In this document: positions 10,501 through 19,309 of the stretch, piece after piece
Numbering within the stretch: the first letter of the stretch is position 1
How the letters are laid out: each line of letters opens with the position of its first letter
Assembly (NCBI GenBank): GCA_030836185.1
Contig: JAURQH010000047.1
Span: forward strand, 62,001-126,000
Direction of reading: 5' to 3'
DNA length: 64,000 bases
From: Planctomycetota bacterium
Lineage (GTDB): Bacteria > Planctomycetota > Planctomycetia > Planctomycetales > Planctomycetaceae
Program-made: the position numbers and the translations under genes
The notes under the pieces: generated by a model
What the model saw: the letters and a program-made list of their open reading frames with translations, nothing else
Databases searched by the model: none
Told to the model about the DNA's origin: nothing

Positions 10501-10600
10501 GAGGACTTCCATTCTCTCTGGCGGCTTGATCTGAAGCTTGTCCCATCACCATGTTGAATCCGTTGACTCTCTGAACGTGTTTCGAATTTGGGTCTGTCAC
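7502..10600 (-). CDS. HD-like / PAS / degenerate GGDEF signalling protein
   Basis: The 1032-residue protein starts at GTG 10600; no clear ribosome site is visible and internal ATGs at codons 17 and 19 are alternatives. Residues 60-215 resemble an HD-GYP-type domain (H86, then LLHEIG at 115-121), with HE in place of HD and no GYP motif. A PAS domain covers about 275-400. A very acidic Glu/Ser/Val-rich linker spans about 440-735. A GGDEF domain follows (about 745-900): LFLDVDHFKAIN keeps the metal-site Asp residues, but the signature is GGGQF (809-813) and the inhibitory RxxD motif is lost. The last 125 residues match no family I recognise. Active cyclic-di-GMP synthesis is doubtful; a sensor or scaffold role is inferred. 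Confidence 0.83.
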   Translation of the reverse strand: MTDPNSKHVQRVNGFNMVMGQASDQAARENGSPLSISAANRLLNLLELSKSDLTTFTGSEELPVTEMLRDTLLSVLEALRPDLLAHSQRVAFLCHGIARQCGWTSRKVNTLVTAALLHEIGTVIVPAEFPFWELTSTEAEELSRRVSVDLLAACHADSELLEILTLSQNFRYREPLSAESESPTPLHVILGAAAFNFANLFDAVRHRENGQHDVAEIIAALKTLAEIPEEHRVLESLEEWLSGRDQQVENYDVALLQQQDLGMDEETLNIVHATFIEILFELHDLEAHYQGFFILDATGRFLLWNYGCQSRLGYSMREMRNKHWTNQLMGYCNEEGLAFSDSQTPLYQTLESAKPAHLTLCLKNSADKMIEAEVNSIPIMGRDGLLLGIVEVHRGAPCQTETSKSALMLTPEWVGDLVDTIHNLDDDAEPIFEVPKLDNSYLVAIEEQLGITGLTGPPSASENSVAAVIEKAEETVSNDSTEIDIEEAKALSSEENAEVSDIVEEQSETDILEEPMVDSLPQDSIEESEQAEVSSEPTEEDSSTEDAVETPSSENLDELFSRFDSLVTDEQDIEQTEGVEVEQAEKSEQTVNGLETDEESPQQSPENPVVDLPDPETLGNDNEILAVEPLAEEVQNSSQEYEVATAEEAIEEETVSEQLEEQQEEVPEADESHEEVAEQLDVEEDKAIEESVEEELNINVEESSKIPETIELPVESPAPETQEVPSPDPGQTDPLAQPVSRKEWDAFVEHLIDPASPDHEQVSVLFLDVDHFKAINEGFGRQIGNDLLTEISRRLSQACGKRELSCRYGGGQFAIACPGINLEKARKRGDQFRKLIDRTRFDVLPFHSLTVSAGIASLEEGDDLTEVMNRAEHGLYQAKQSGRNCSVGVSAADIAVEMKAVEDNMSKLITGEFDVETHFEAMVASDMIVYKLGGFLYDMHAKLLHVDRRHVSMRVGKKGLLPYWGRQDDDRPVLIDLELGEGWNQQRSDNGLLTNTRINVKIRTDGWVRSQETFLKRAHFVLRELKGYFVTN

Positions 10601-10784
10601 GAGAAATCATTGTGGGAGGAGACAGCAAGATTTCAGCATATCGACACCTAAATACAAACCACCCCCAAGTATATAGAAAAAGATACTACACAGACAGAGG
10701 GAGTCAAATTACAGGCTGAACATGGACGCAGATATTTGAGAGTTGCGCGAGGAAATTAAAGAGCTTTTATGCGGATTCTGACGA

Positions 10785-11606
10785 TCAACCCAACTCGCGA
10801 GACCGTTCTGTCGCTTGCTGAACGGCGTTCATCACAGTCCCCCGAAACTTCCCATTTTCCAGAGCGTGCAATCCAGCGATTGTTGTCCCACCGGGCGATG
10901 TCACGGCATCTTTCAAAACTCCCGGATGTTCAGACGTTTCCAGAACCATTTTGGCAGCCCCCAAAACTGTTTGTGCCGCCAATTCTGTCGCCGTCTGTCG
11001 AGGCAATCCCATACGAACTCCTCCATCAGACAACGCTTCAATGAATTGGTACACATAAGCAGGGCCACTTCCCGAAAGCCCCGTGACAGCATCGAGCAAG
11101 GATTCATCCACCTGCTTCACCACTCCCACTGTCGATAATAATTTTTCCAGCAAACTGGCATCTTCAGCGGTGGCTTTCGTTCCCAAACTGTAACCACTTG
11201 CCCCCGCACCCACCAGGCAAGGAGTATTCGGCATCACTCGAATAAGACGACCGGTACTCTTTAATCCTGTTTCCAGGGTGCTAAGCGAAACTCCCGCCGC
11301 GATGGAGATGACTAACAAATCATCCGAGATCCCCAACTGCATATCTGTCAGTAAGCGTGGGAGATGCTGCGGCTTCACGGCAATGATCACGACATCCGAG
11401 TTTTGTAGCACCTCAACAGGACTCTCCCGAATTTGCGCACTGGTGAGTTCCGAAAAAGCCTGCAAAGCGTCCGCAGAAACATCAGTCGCCGAGACACGGT
11501 TTGACTCAATGACACCCGCCTTTAGCATTCCCGCCGCTAGTGCAGAGGCCATTTTACCAGCACCAATAAATCCGATGCGGCAATCGATTGCGGAGATTTC
11601 TGACAT
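10785..11606 (-). CDS. proC: Pyrroline-5-carboxylate reductase
   Basis: The 273-residue protein makes L-proline from 1-pyrroline-5-carboxylate with NAD(P)H in the cytosol. The N-terminus has the Rossmann motif GFIGAGKMASALA. The C-terminal dimer domain carries the family signature from SGSGPAYVYQF through SPGGTTIAGL. Length matches the family. It begins at ATG 11606, diverging from the YhdT/symporter pair across 183 bp. The signalling gene upstream of its 3' end is on the same strand 184 bp away, so it is probably a separate unit. Confidence 0.96.
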   Translation of the reverse strand: MSEISAIDCRIGFIGAGKMASALAAGMLKAGVIESNRVSATDVSADALQAFSELTSAQIRESPVEVLQNSDVVIIAVKPQHLPRLLTDMQLGISDDLLVISIAAGVSLSTLETGLKSTGRLIRVMPNTPCLVGAGASGYSLGTKATAEDASLLEKLLSTVGVVKQVDESLLDAVTGLSGSGPAYVYQFIEALSDGGVRMGLPRQTATELAAQTVLGAAKMVLETSEHPGVLKDAVTSPGGTTIAGLHALENGKFRGTVMNAVQQATERSRELG

Positions 11607-11789
11607 GAAAAAACTTTCTGAACAGCAGGAAAGATGTAGAAATTATATCGCACAAACTGTTGATCTCTCAATGATTTATGGCTTCTGAAGCGAGTTGCTG
11701 GAACGGGTTTTGCTTCTGTCTCTCATCACCACTACAATCGTCAACATTCTATCAACGCTCATTGATGTGTCTAAACTGAGAATTTCACT

Positions 11790-12131
11790 ATGTCTGAGAC
11801 TCCACAAGAGAAGTTACCCGACCCCCAATGGGATCCCGTTTATTTGCACGCTCGTAAAGAAGCGATGTTGATTTTGGGAGTCTGGTTTCTCGCCTTACTT
11901 TGGACTCTACCCGTTAGCTATTACAACGGGTTCGACTCCCAAATTGAAATCGAACAGGTCACCTTTATCTGGGGGATGCCGAGCTGGGTCTTCTGGGGAA
12001 TAGGTCTTCCCTGGATGATAGCAAATCTGATCACCGTCTGGTTTTGTTTTTGTTATTTCTCTGCGGACGATCTCGAACCACCCGAATCGACAATGACTCC
12101 CACAGAGCAAGAAAGTGCGGGTGACGCATGA
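11790..12131 (+). CDS. YhdT-like small membrane protein (DUF997)
   Basis: A 113-residue protein with two predicted membrane helices (ILGVWFLALLWTLPVSYY and WVFWGIGLPWMIANLITVWF) after a charged N-terminus with the family-like motif HARKEA. In E. coli the related yhdT sits next to panF, and here the gene overlaps the next symporter gene by ATGA. The family is thought to accompany sodium symporters, so it is probably an accessory subunit. That role is inferred from gene order, not demonstrated. Confidence 0.82.
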   Translation: MSETPQEKLPDPQWDPVYLHARKEAMLILGVWFLALLWTLPVSYYNGFDSQIEIEQVTFIWGMPSWVFWGIGLPWMIANLITVWFCFCYFSADDLEPPESTMTPTEQESAGDA

Positions 12132-14278
12132 TTCCATTTTTCCCATTGGCGGTTGCTCAATCTTCTACCGCTCTGATTGTGTTCCTGATTTACACCTTGG
12201 CCGTGTTTGGCTTGGCTGCTTTCTCAAACTATTTAATGAAGAGTAAAAGTTTCCTCAGTGAGTATTTCCTGGGAAGCCGGTCGCTCGGTGTCTGGGCATT
12301 CGCGCTCACATTTGCAGCAACCAGCGCCTCGGGAGGAAGTTTCACAGGATTCCCGGCCAGAATTTATTCACACGGCTGGATTCTCGCATTATGGATTGCC
12401 AGCTACATGGTCGTCCCGATTTGCACGATGGGTTTTCTCGGAAAGCGTATCAATCAAGTCGCCAGACTTTCTGATGCGATCACGGTCCCGGATGTCATCC
12501 GTGATCGATTTCGATCTCCCGGATTGGGATTATTGTCTGTCTCGCTGATTGTTTTCTTCATGTCTTTTAATCTGGTGGCACAATTCAAAGCAGGAAGTAA
12601 AATTCTGATTACTCTGCTGGGAGACAACGACACTTTTCAACAAGGTGTCGCGTGGACGCAATCCATCACTTCAGGCTGGGGGTTTCTCGAAGGAGTCGCC
12701 CCCGATTACTTCCTCTGCTTGTCGCTCTTTGCGGTCGCCGTCATTGCTTACACAACCTACGGCGGTTTTCATGCCGTCGTCTGGACTGATGTCATGCAGG
12801 GAATTGTGATGGTGATTGGTGTCGTCATTATGCTGCCATTGGCGTTGTATCAAGTGGGAGGCACAGGGCAACTTGCGAGCGAATTTCGGGAAATGACACC
12901 ACCGAAAGTCGGTTTTGTCAAAGTCTCCTCAGCAGTTCCGTTAGCTCAGCCACAAACCTTGAATGCCCGCTGGGTGGTACTCGACTCCGATGGAGAAGAC
13001 GGCATGCGGCTTCTCAGACTGAACACACCAGTGGTTCTTCCTGCTCAAGAAGAGGGTGAAACACCCGCCACGACCCAAGACATCCGTTATGTCGAACTGA
13101 CCACGCCAATTGAAATTGAACGTCAATTTCAACGATTGAAAGAGGACAGGGAACTCGTGGTCTTTCGCAACGAAATCAAATCGATTCTGGAGGCAAGCCT
13201 GGAAACGTCTGACAGTTCAGATCTCAGGAAGGCCTCACAGGACATCGAGCAGATTGACACGGCAATTCTGAATAACGCACCCGGCATGAATCTTGAATTC
13301 GAGATTCTCGTCGAACGTGAAGATGCCTACGGGGCCGATAAACCGGGTGTCTATGCCATGGGACCTGGTCCCAGTGGACCAAATCTGGCAAACACTCCCG
13401 AGGACGAGTTGAAAAAAGATGAGGCCTCGTTGATGACTTCTTTGGGCTTCTTGCCGTTTTCGGTCGCGGTTTCTTTTTTCTTCATGTGGGCGATTTCTGG
13501 AAGCGGCCAGCCGAGCAATATGGTCCGCTTAATGGCATTCAATAACGCCGTCACTTTGAAGAAATCCATCTTCACCGTCGCCATGTATTACACTCTGATT
13601 TATTTTCCACTCGTATTGATCTTCTGTTCGGCACGAATCTTATTACCCGGATTGGAACTTGACCCTGACAGTATTATGCCCCGGATCGCTGTCGAGTTGA
13701 CAGCCAATGCGGGTCAGGCGTGGTTGGCGGGTTTACTGGTTGCCGCCCCTTTCGCGGCAATCATGTCAACAGTTGATAGCTTTCTGCTAATGATTTCATC
13801 AGCCGTTGTCCGTGATATCTATCAGCGAAACATCAACCCGGACGCCTCAGAAAACCGAATCAAATATATGAGCTATCTCACAACACTCATTATCGGCGTG
13901 GTTGCCATGGCGGGTGCCATCAATCCTCCCCGGTTTTTACAAGACATCATCGTCTATACTGGCAGCGGTCTGTCAGCATGCTTTTTAGGGCCAATCGTGT
14001 TTGCGTTGTATTGGCCACGAATGAATCGGCAGGGAATGTATGGTGGCATGCTGGCCGGTTTCGCGGCACACTTTTCCATGTACGCAGCCGGCATGTCGAT
14101 CAATGACTCGTTCTTTACGCCTTGGAGACCGATGGGGATTGACCCGATAGTAATCGGATTACTGGTCTCGTTTGTCAGTACATTTGCAGTGGCCTCTTTG
14201 ACACCTCCCCCCGAAGAGTCGCTGGTGGATCGCTACTTTCGCAGAGGGAAAGCACTCGAAGAAAGTGAAACTCATTGA
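12128..14278 (+). CDS. PanF-like sodium:solute symporter with a large soluble insert
   Basis: At 716 residues this is about 200 longer than usual family members. The core is typical: FLGSRSLGVWAFALTFAATSASGG near the N-terminus, repeated long helices, and FFFMWAISGSGQPSNMVR in the second half. The extra length is a hydrophilic block of about 185 residues (roughly 245-430) between hydrophobic segments, rich in Glu and Asp with no recognised fold. ATG 12128 overlaps the stop of the YhdT-like gene by 4 bp, so the two are translationally coupled. Resemblance is to sodium/pantothenate or monocarboxylate transporters; the actual substrate is unknown. Confidence 0.88.
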   Translation: MIPFFPLAVAQSSTALIVFLIYTLAVFGLAAFSNYLMKSKSFLSEYFLGSRSLGVWAFALTFAATSASGGSFTGFPARIYSHGWILALWIASYMVVPICTMGFLGKRINQVARLSDAITVPDVIRDRFRSPGLGLLSVSLIVFFMSFNLVAQFKAGSKILITLLGDNDTFQQGVAWTQSITSGWGFLEGVAPDYFLCLSLFAVAVIAYTTYGGFHAVVWTDVMQGIVMVIGVVIMLPLALYQVGGTGQLASEFREMTPPKVGFVKVSSAVPLAQPQTLNARWVVLDSDGEDGMRLLRLNTPVVLPAQEEGETPATTQDIRYVELTTPIEIERQFQRLKEDRELVVFRNEIKSILEASLETSDSSDLRKASQDIEQIDTAILNNAPGMNLEFEILVEREDAYGADKPGVYAMGPGPSGPNLANTPEDELKKDEASLMTSLGFLPFSVAVSFFFMWAISGSGQPSNMVRLMAFNNAVTLKKSIFTVAMYYTLIYFPLVLIFCSARILLPGLELDPDSIMPRIAVELTANAGQAWLAGLLVAAPFAAIMSTVDSFLLMISSAVVRDIYQRNINPDASENRIKYMSYLTTLIIGVVAMAGAINPPRFLQDIIVYTGSGLSACFLGPIVFALYWPRMNRQGMYGGMLAGFAAHFSMYAAGMSINDSFFTPWRPMGIDPIVIGLLVSFVSTFAVASLTPPPEESLVDRYFRRGKALEESETH

Positions 14279-14296
14279 GGAGAATAGCCCTGATTG

Positions 14297-17200
14297 TTAT
14301 CGCTCTACATAATTGAATCGTCGAGTATCTCCTGAGACACGATCAACCACATACACTTGTGGTTCGTCATCTTTCCCCAATGCAAGCATGGTTCCTCCCG
14401 GCTGGCTCATAAACGCAGTCGCGCCGGTTGTCCCGCTAATCTCCTTGCGTTCGAGCGATTCCGACTCAAGATTAATCGTTGCAAGCTCCTTCGCTAGAAA
14501 GCCGAAGAGTTCCGTTCCGTCTGAGTTATAAAACAGTCGAGAAAACGCAAGAGGCCTTCCGGTCGGCGATACTTCTGGTTCATCTAGCGAATAATAGACT
14601 TTTCCTGAATCCACTTGAATCACTTTCAGGTATCCCGAATCGTTGCAAACAGCCAAATATTGGTCATCGGGAGAAAACTGCATAGCAACTGTGTTCGTAC
14701 CGGGAAATAGATCAAACTCATAGAGTTCGGTGGCGTCAGCAGTCGACCAAATTTTAATAGGTCCGCGACCACCAGAGCCCGCAATCATAGCCCCATTGTT
14801 CGAAAGTTCCGCCAGACTCACTAGAGCACGAGGGAGTGAAAGAGCGCCAGCCCCAATGGGCTGACCACTCGTAATATCCAGGAAAGTCACGACTCCCGCG
14901 TTGGTTGCGATCATCAGATTTTTACGATCACGGGTGGGTTGGAAGGATTGAATTTTCCCCTTGGAAACCGGAACTTCCCACAACATTTTCCCTTCCTTAA
15001 GATCGTACCCTCCCACTGTCGTTCCATTACTTACGACGACCTGATCTTTACCTGCCACAAACGAAACCCCAATAATTTCACTCCCTTGGGAGAACGGCTT
15101 GAAGACTTCAGAACGCTCTTTGGATTTTAAATCCCAAATTTCGACCACACCCATGGTGCGACCTACGACCAACTGCGATCCATCTCCAGCAATATCGAGT
15201 GATGCCACGTAACCACGAAGCTTTAATCCTGTACCGCCTCCTGACGACCCACCGCTCAGAAAGAGAAAATAGCCTCCCGCCAGAAGAACAGGAGAGAGCA
15301 TAATGATTGCCATCGTGGCCTTAAGGGCCAATGAACCGTGTTGAATCGCATCTGCCATTTCACCCGGTGAGATGGCCGCCAGCATATTTTTGAACTGCTG
15401 AAATCCTCGACGAACTCCTTGTTTGGTGTTTGATCCCAACAACGTATCCGCATTACCTTGCCCCAGTGTTTCGAGAGCTTTTGCCGCTCCGCGGCGAACC
15501 ATGGAATTGGAATCTGTTAACAAGGGCTCAATATTTTTGGCGGCGACAGCATGTTTCATTTGAGCCAATGCTTGCGTCGCATGGTAACGAATTTCTGGAG
15601 CCGGCTCTTTCAACATCGCAAGCAAAGATGCCAAAGCAGATTCTTCGCCGATTTCTCCCAACGCAACAATCGCGCGACAACGTACCGTAAACGCACCATG
15701 TAATGCGTCAATGAGAGAATCCACCGATCCGGGGTCACGAATTTCCCCCAGTGCTTTTGCCGCTGCGGCGCGCACATCTTCAGAACGGTCATTTCGCAAC
15801 ATCTGCTCAAGTTGTTCCGCGACCACCGCGTCCCCCACCTGACCGAGTACATCAATGGATCGCTGGCGAATTCGACTGGAATCATGTTCGAGCAGAACTG
15901 TCAGCGGCTCGATCGATTGGGGGCTCTTGAGCTTCCTGAGAGCTCCGAGAGCTTTCAAAACAACAGACTCGTCTTCGTCATGTGTCATTTCGATGAGATA
16001 GGGAACCGCCCGATCATCGCCGATACGCCCTAATGCTTCCGCCGCTGTAATTCTTAACTCAGATTCAGGCTCTTTCAATAATTGGGAAAGTCCTGGCGCG
16101 GCGCGTTTGTCACCAATTTCTCCCAAAGCAGACGCGCAACGCTTTTTGACCTCGTGATTCGGATCGTCCAAAGCATCAATTAAGGCCTTCAGACATCCGG
16201 GGTGAGGGACGCGTCCCATTGCAGAAGCTGCCTGCACGCGAATTTTGTCATCAGGACTTTTCAGCAAGGGAGCGAGGGTCGGAATACACTTGGGTTCTCC
16301 GATGAGGCCAAAGGCTTCGGCAACAAGACCTTGAATCAGACCAGGGTGAGTCTGGAAAACTTCCATTAACGGTTTGATGGCATCAGGAGTTTTTAAACGC
16401 CCCAAAAGAATAACCGCATCGGAAACAACCTTTGAGTCCTGTGATTTTAACAAATCGATCACGGGATCAATGGCGTCTTCTCTCATTTCCAGCAGGCTGT
16501 CACCCACGGCGTATTTCAGTTCCGGGTAAGACTGTCCAAAGGAAACCAACAGAGAAACAAGACGTGAGTCATGGGTAAACGCCAGACTTTGCACGGCAGC
16601 CAAGCGAATCTCGGAAATGGGATTTTTTAATAGTCGCAGCAAAAATAAAGTGCCCCGAGGGTCTTTAGATTCCCCCATTGCTCCCAAGATGGCAGATTGA
16701 AGGTTCGCAGGCTCTTCTTCCCAGAGGCGTTCCAAAATCGGGTACGCCCGAGAGTCTTCGGATTCTCCCAGTTGATTGATCGTTTCGCGAATGCGATCAA
16801 TATCAAAGCGACCTGTGGCGACCTGATCGGCTGATTTTCGCAGAGAACGTATCGCGAAACTGCTTAATGTCTTCTTTTCTGTCAACTGCTCAATTTCTTG
16901 AGCAAGTTCGGAAGTCAGTTTTTCCCATGATGTCTCATAACCAGACGTTGGCGAGACTGCATCTTGGCCGCCTTTTGCTGATCCTCCCGGAACCCTTAAA
17001 GCCTTCTCACACTTCGGGCATTTGATTTTTGTTCCGGCTTTATTCTGCTTAAGCCGCATTCGATAACCGCAAGAGCACGACATGCGAATAAAATTTGTAT
17101 TGTTCGCAGGGAGAGGCGTAACAGAGCCAACCGCATCCGACTCAGGTTGTTCTGACGTTGCTGATACTTTTGTATCGACAGGTTTTTGTGGAGAGGAAAG

Positions 17201-17350
17201 GTCGGACGACTGATTTTCCAGCTCAGAACGAGGCTTGGAAGTGACCGGATTGGATTCCGAAGTCGCAGTAGACTCGCTTGGGTTCAGATCTTCTGCTTGG
17301 CTCAGTAAGTCATCCAAATCGAGATTGGAAGAGTCTGAATTGGAACTCAT
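14297..17350 (-). CDS. Zinc-ribbon / HEAT-repeat / WD40 membrane protein
   Basis: The 1017-residue protein has a Ser/Glu-rich disordered start, then a zinc ribbon with C92, C94, C111 and C114. About a dozen HEAT or PBS-lyase-like repeats cover about 190-640, with recurring patterns such as AAEALGRIGD and AAAKALGEIRD. One membrane helix lies around 675-700 (AIIMLSPVLLAGGYFLF), and a WD40-like propeller fills the remainder. HEAT and WD40 parts are therefore on opposite sides of the membrane, with the propeller probably outside the cytoplasm. No enzymatic motif is visible; a protein-interaction scaffold is inferred. The gene is convergent with the symporter (18 nt gap). Confidence 0.85.
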   Translation of the reverse strand: MSSNSDSSNLDLDDLLSQAEDLNPSESTATSESNPVTSKPRSELENQSSDLSSPQKPVDTKVSATSEQPESDAVGSVTPLPANNTNFIRMSCSCGYRMRLKQNKAGTKIKCPKCEKALRVPGGSAKGGQDAVSPTSGYETSWEKLTSELAQEIEQLTEKKTLSSFAIRSLRKSADQVATGRFDIDRIRETINQLGESEDSRAYPILERLWEEEPANLQSAILGAMGESKDPRGTLFLLRLLKNPISEIRLAAVQSLAFTHDSRLVSLLVSFGQSYPELKYAVGDSLLEMREDAIDPVIDLLKSQDSKVVSDAVILLGRLKTPDAIKPLMEVFQTHPGLIQGLVAEAFGLIGEPKCIPTLAPLLKSPDDKIRVQAASAMGRVPHPGCLKALIDALDDPNHEVKKRCASALGEIGDKRAAPGLSQLLKEPESELRITAAEALGRIGDDRAVPYLIEMTHDEDESVVLKALGALRKLKSPQSIEPLTVLLEHDSSRIRQRSIDVLGQVGDAVVAEQLEQMLRNDRSEDVRAAAAKALGEIRDPGSVDSLIDALHGAFTVRCRAIVALGEIGEESALASLLAMLKEPAPEIRYHATQALAQMKHAVAAKNIEPLLTDSNSMVRRGAAKALETLGQGNADTLLGSNTKQGVRRGFQQFKNMLAAISPGEMADAIQHGSLALKATMAIIMLSPVLLAGGYFLFLSGGSSGGGTGLKLRGYVASLDIAGDGSQLVVGRTMGVVEIWDLKSKERSEVFKPFSQGSEIIGVSFVAGKDQVVVSNGTTVGGYDLKEGKMLWEVPVSKGKIQSFQPTRDRKNLMIATNAGVVTFLDITSGQPIGAGALSLPRALVSLAELSNNGAMIAGSGGRGPIKIWSTADATELYEFDLFPGTNTVAMQFSPDDQYLAVCNDSGYLKVIQVDSGKVYYSLDEPEVSPTGRPLAFSRLFYNSDGTELFGFLAKELATINLESESLERKEISGTTGATAFMSQPGGTMLALGKDDEPQVYVVDRVSGDTRRFNYVER

Positions 17351-17416
17351 AAAATGCTTTCAAGGTCGAGTGATCAGGATCAGATCGGTCGAACAATTCA
17401 TTTTGTTTTTAATCGC

Positions 17417-17451
17417 AAAAACCAGGGGATGGTTCAATTACCATCCCCTGG
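17417..17451 (-). terminator. Rho-independent terminator after the DUF1559 gene
   Basis: On the minus strand an 11-bp perfect stem (CCAGGGGATGG/CCATCCCCTGG, arms 17441-17451 and 17422-17432) with an 8-nt loop is followed directly by five T. It lies 66 nt past the DUF1559 stop and separates that gene from the HEAT/WD40 gene. Confidence 0.85.
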
Positions 17452-17517
17452 CGAAATGCGAGAGATCACCATCAGGTGAAAAATCATTCAATTTTAGAGT
17501 CATCTTCAAACAGAGGC

Positions 17518-18816
17518 CTATTCAAATGCCTGCTTGGCGATGATCTCGATATTCAGGAAGCTTGCTGAATACACTTCAAACGGATTCAATTCGACAACAC
17601 CATCGGTGTAACCAACTTCGGCAGCCCGGACAGTTTCGTCAGCATCATAACCCAAGACAGGAAAGCCTGGATTCAGGAATCCGTCACCGTTAATGTCTTC
17701 AGGTGACTTGACGCTACCATCGGCCATCAGAATGTTGCAGGTATTCCCGTGAACGGCATTCCAGTCGCGAGTATCCTGCAACCAAAGAGAACCTGAAGAG
17801 AATGCTGCCACATCAACGTCACCGTCGAGAGTCGCATCAATCGCACCAGAACCATCGAGAATGGTTTGACCAATTCGCGGGAAGGTGTTGGATCCACCAC
17901 CGGCAATACCTGGATTATCAGGAATGGTTGCTGTCACGACGACACCGTCGGTAATGAGGTCGAGTCCCGACATTCCGTTGAAGGTCGCAGGACCATCGTT
18001 GAAGGATTCACACAAACGTGAACCTTCTGGAAGGTCATCGTTGAGGCCAATCACCAGAACGGCTTCGTCAATGTCACCAGGAGCGGCATCGCCCATCAAA
18101 GGAATCGATGAAGAAGGAACGTCAGCATTCGACAGATCGTTTTGACGAATCGGTCCTTTTGTACCATTCAAACCTTTGTATTGCTGCGTACCAGCGGTCT
18201 TACCAGCAACAGGTGCTGTCTCTGAAACGCCACCGTTGTCTTGGAATGCCGTGATCTGAGTACGAACCATGTACCAACTTGAAGCGTAGTTCGTGTTGTA
18301 ACCTTCACGAATTTTCTCAGCGATCAAACCTTGACGAGCGGCAGCATCAGCCAAATAACCAGTCGCTCCTGAATCGAATACACTACAGAAGCCTTCATCC
18401 AAACGAGTTGCAGGTGCGCCGTCTTTAGCATCGGTAGTATCAGCACCGAGCAGGTCGTTCAATTTTTCGATTCCACGAAGTGGACTCGAAGGACACATCA
18501 TTTCAGTGGCGTTACCAGCACCGATTTTCTTCAGATCGGCAGCCCAACCCCAAGTGTCAACACAACCATCACGACGAAAGTCGAAAGCACCTGTGCAAAG
18601 TGCGCCAGTTGGTGCGGAGTCGGAGAAGGCGTACAGGCCGATTCCGATTTGACGCAGGTTGTTTTTACACTGCGTTTTACGAGCAGCTTCACGGGCTGAT
18701 TGCAGCGCGGGAAGCAGCAAAGCAATTAAAACGGCGATGATCGAAATCACCACCAACAGCTCAATCAGCGTGAAACCGCTGCGAGCTTTCTGTGACTTGG
18801 CAGACATTTTCTTCAT
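17518..18816 (-). CDS. DUF1559 protein with type IV pilin-like N-terminus
   Basis: A 432-residue member of the large planctomycete DUF1559 family. The prepilin-type signal [20 protein letters not shown] starts at about residue 14, after a basic leader. The C-terminal part has the H-X9-DG motif (His of [12 protein letters not shown]). These proteins are expected to be processed by a prepilin peptidase and displayed at the cell envelope; their role is largely unknown. A strong ribosome site (AGGAGGA, 18823-18829) supports ATG 18816, and a strong terminator follows, so it is a well-expressed single-gene unit. Confidence 0.95.
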   Translation of the reverse strand: MKKMSAKSQKARSGFTLIELLVVISIIAVLIALLLPALQSAREAARKTQCKNNLRQIGIGLYAFSDSAPTGALCTGAFDFRRDGCVDTWGWAADLKKIGAGNATEMMCPSSPLRGIEKLNDLLGADTTDAKDGAPATRLDEGFCSVFDSGATGYLADAAARQGLIAEKIREGYNTNYASSWYMVRTQITAFQDNGGVSETAPVAGKTAGTQQYKGLNGTKGPIRQNDLSNADVPSSSIPLMGDAAPGDIDEAVLVIGLNDDLPEGSRLCESFNDGPATFNGMSGLDLITDGVVVTATIPDNPGIAGGGSNTFPRIGQTILDGSGAIDATLDGDVDVAAFSSGSLWLQDTRDWNAVHGNTCNILMADGSVKSPEDINGDGFLNPGFPVLGYDADETVRAAEVGYTDGVVELNPFEVYSASFLNIEIIAKQAFE

Positions 18817-18821
18817 AGTTT

Positions 18822-18831
18822 CTCCTCCTCT
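18822..18831 (-). promoter_or_regulatory. Strong ribosome binding site of the DUF1559 gene
   Basis: AGAGGAGGAG on the minus strand ends six nucleotides before ATG 18816, a near-ideal anti-Shine-Dalgarno match. Most other genes in the window have weaker sites, which points to high expression. Confidence 0.75.
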
Positions 18832-19309
18832 TAAGTGAGAGCTTTTTTTGTTTTGTGTAAACCAAACAGACGTTGAAACAGATTTTCAGCAAAGTAAGAA
18901 ACAATAAATTCGATTGATGCTAACTGATGGGGACTCTCTCCTTTCTTAGGAACTGGTATCCTTCGTATGAGAACGGCATCGGCTTCTCTCACAGAGCTGA
19001 CTCAGCCATTCAACTGTGGAAATGATAAACAGCAAATGTGTTCATTTTGTGAAGATGAGAGTAAGACTTGAGGATCTTGAAAAAATTCAGACGCCCAACT
19101 CAGACTCAAACAAAAGCTGCTTGATGCGAGTGAAGCTCACATCCTTTGTTGACAGAATGAAGATTCTCCGCCCATTCGTTAAGAAATGATGAGCGTTCTT
19201 TGAATTAACCGCGCAGGTGAACCTTTGGATCCCGAGCAAAGCCGCAAAGTCTTATCAGACCTCATGTTTTGCCAGCCAGAAATTCTGTGGAGAGATTAGT
19301 CACCGCGAT
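18832..19309. other. 478-bp intergenic region between DUF1559 and dsbD-like genes
   Basis: No gene is seen. It should hold the promoter and 5' leader of the minus-strand DUF1559 gene and the 3' end of the dsbD-like gene. A hairpin with arms ACCGCGAT/ATCGCGGT (19302-19309, 19320-19327) spans the dsbD-like stop codon but has no T-run after it. Nothing else stands out. Confidence 0.5.
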
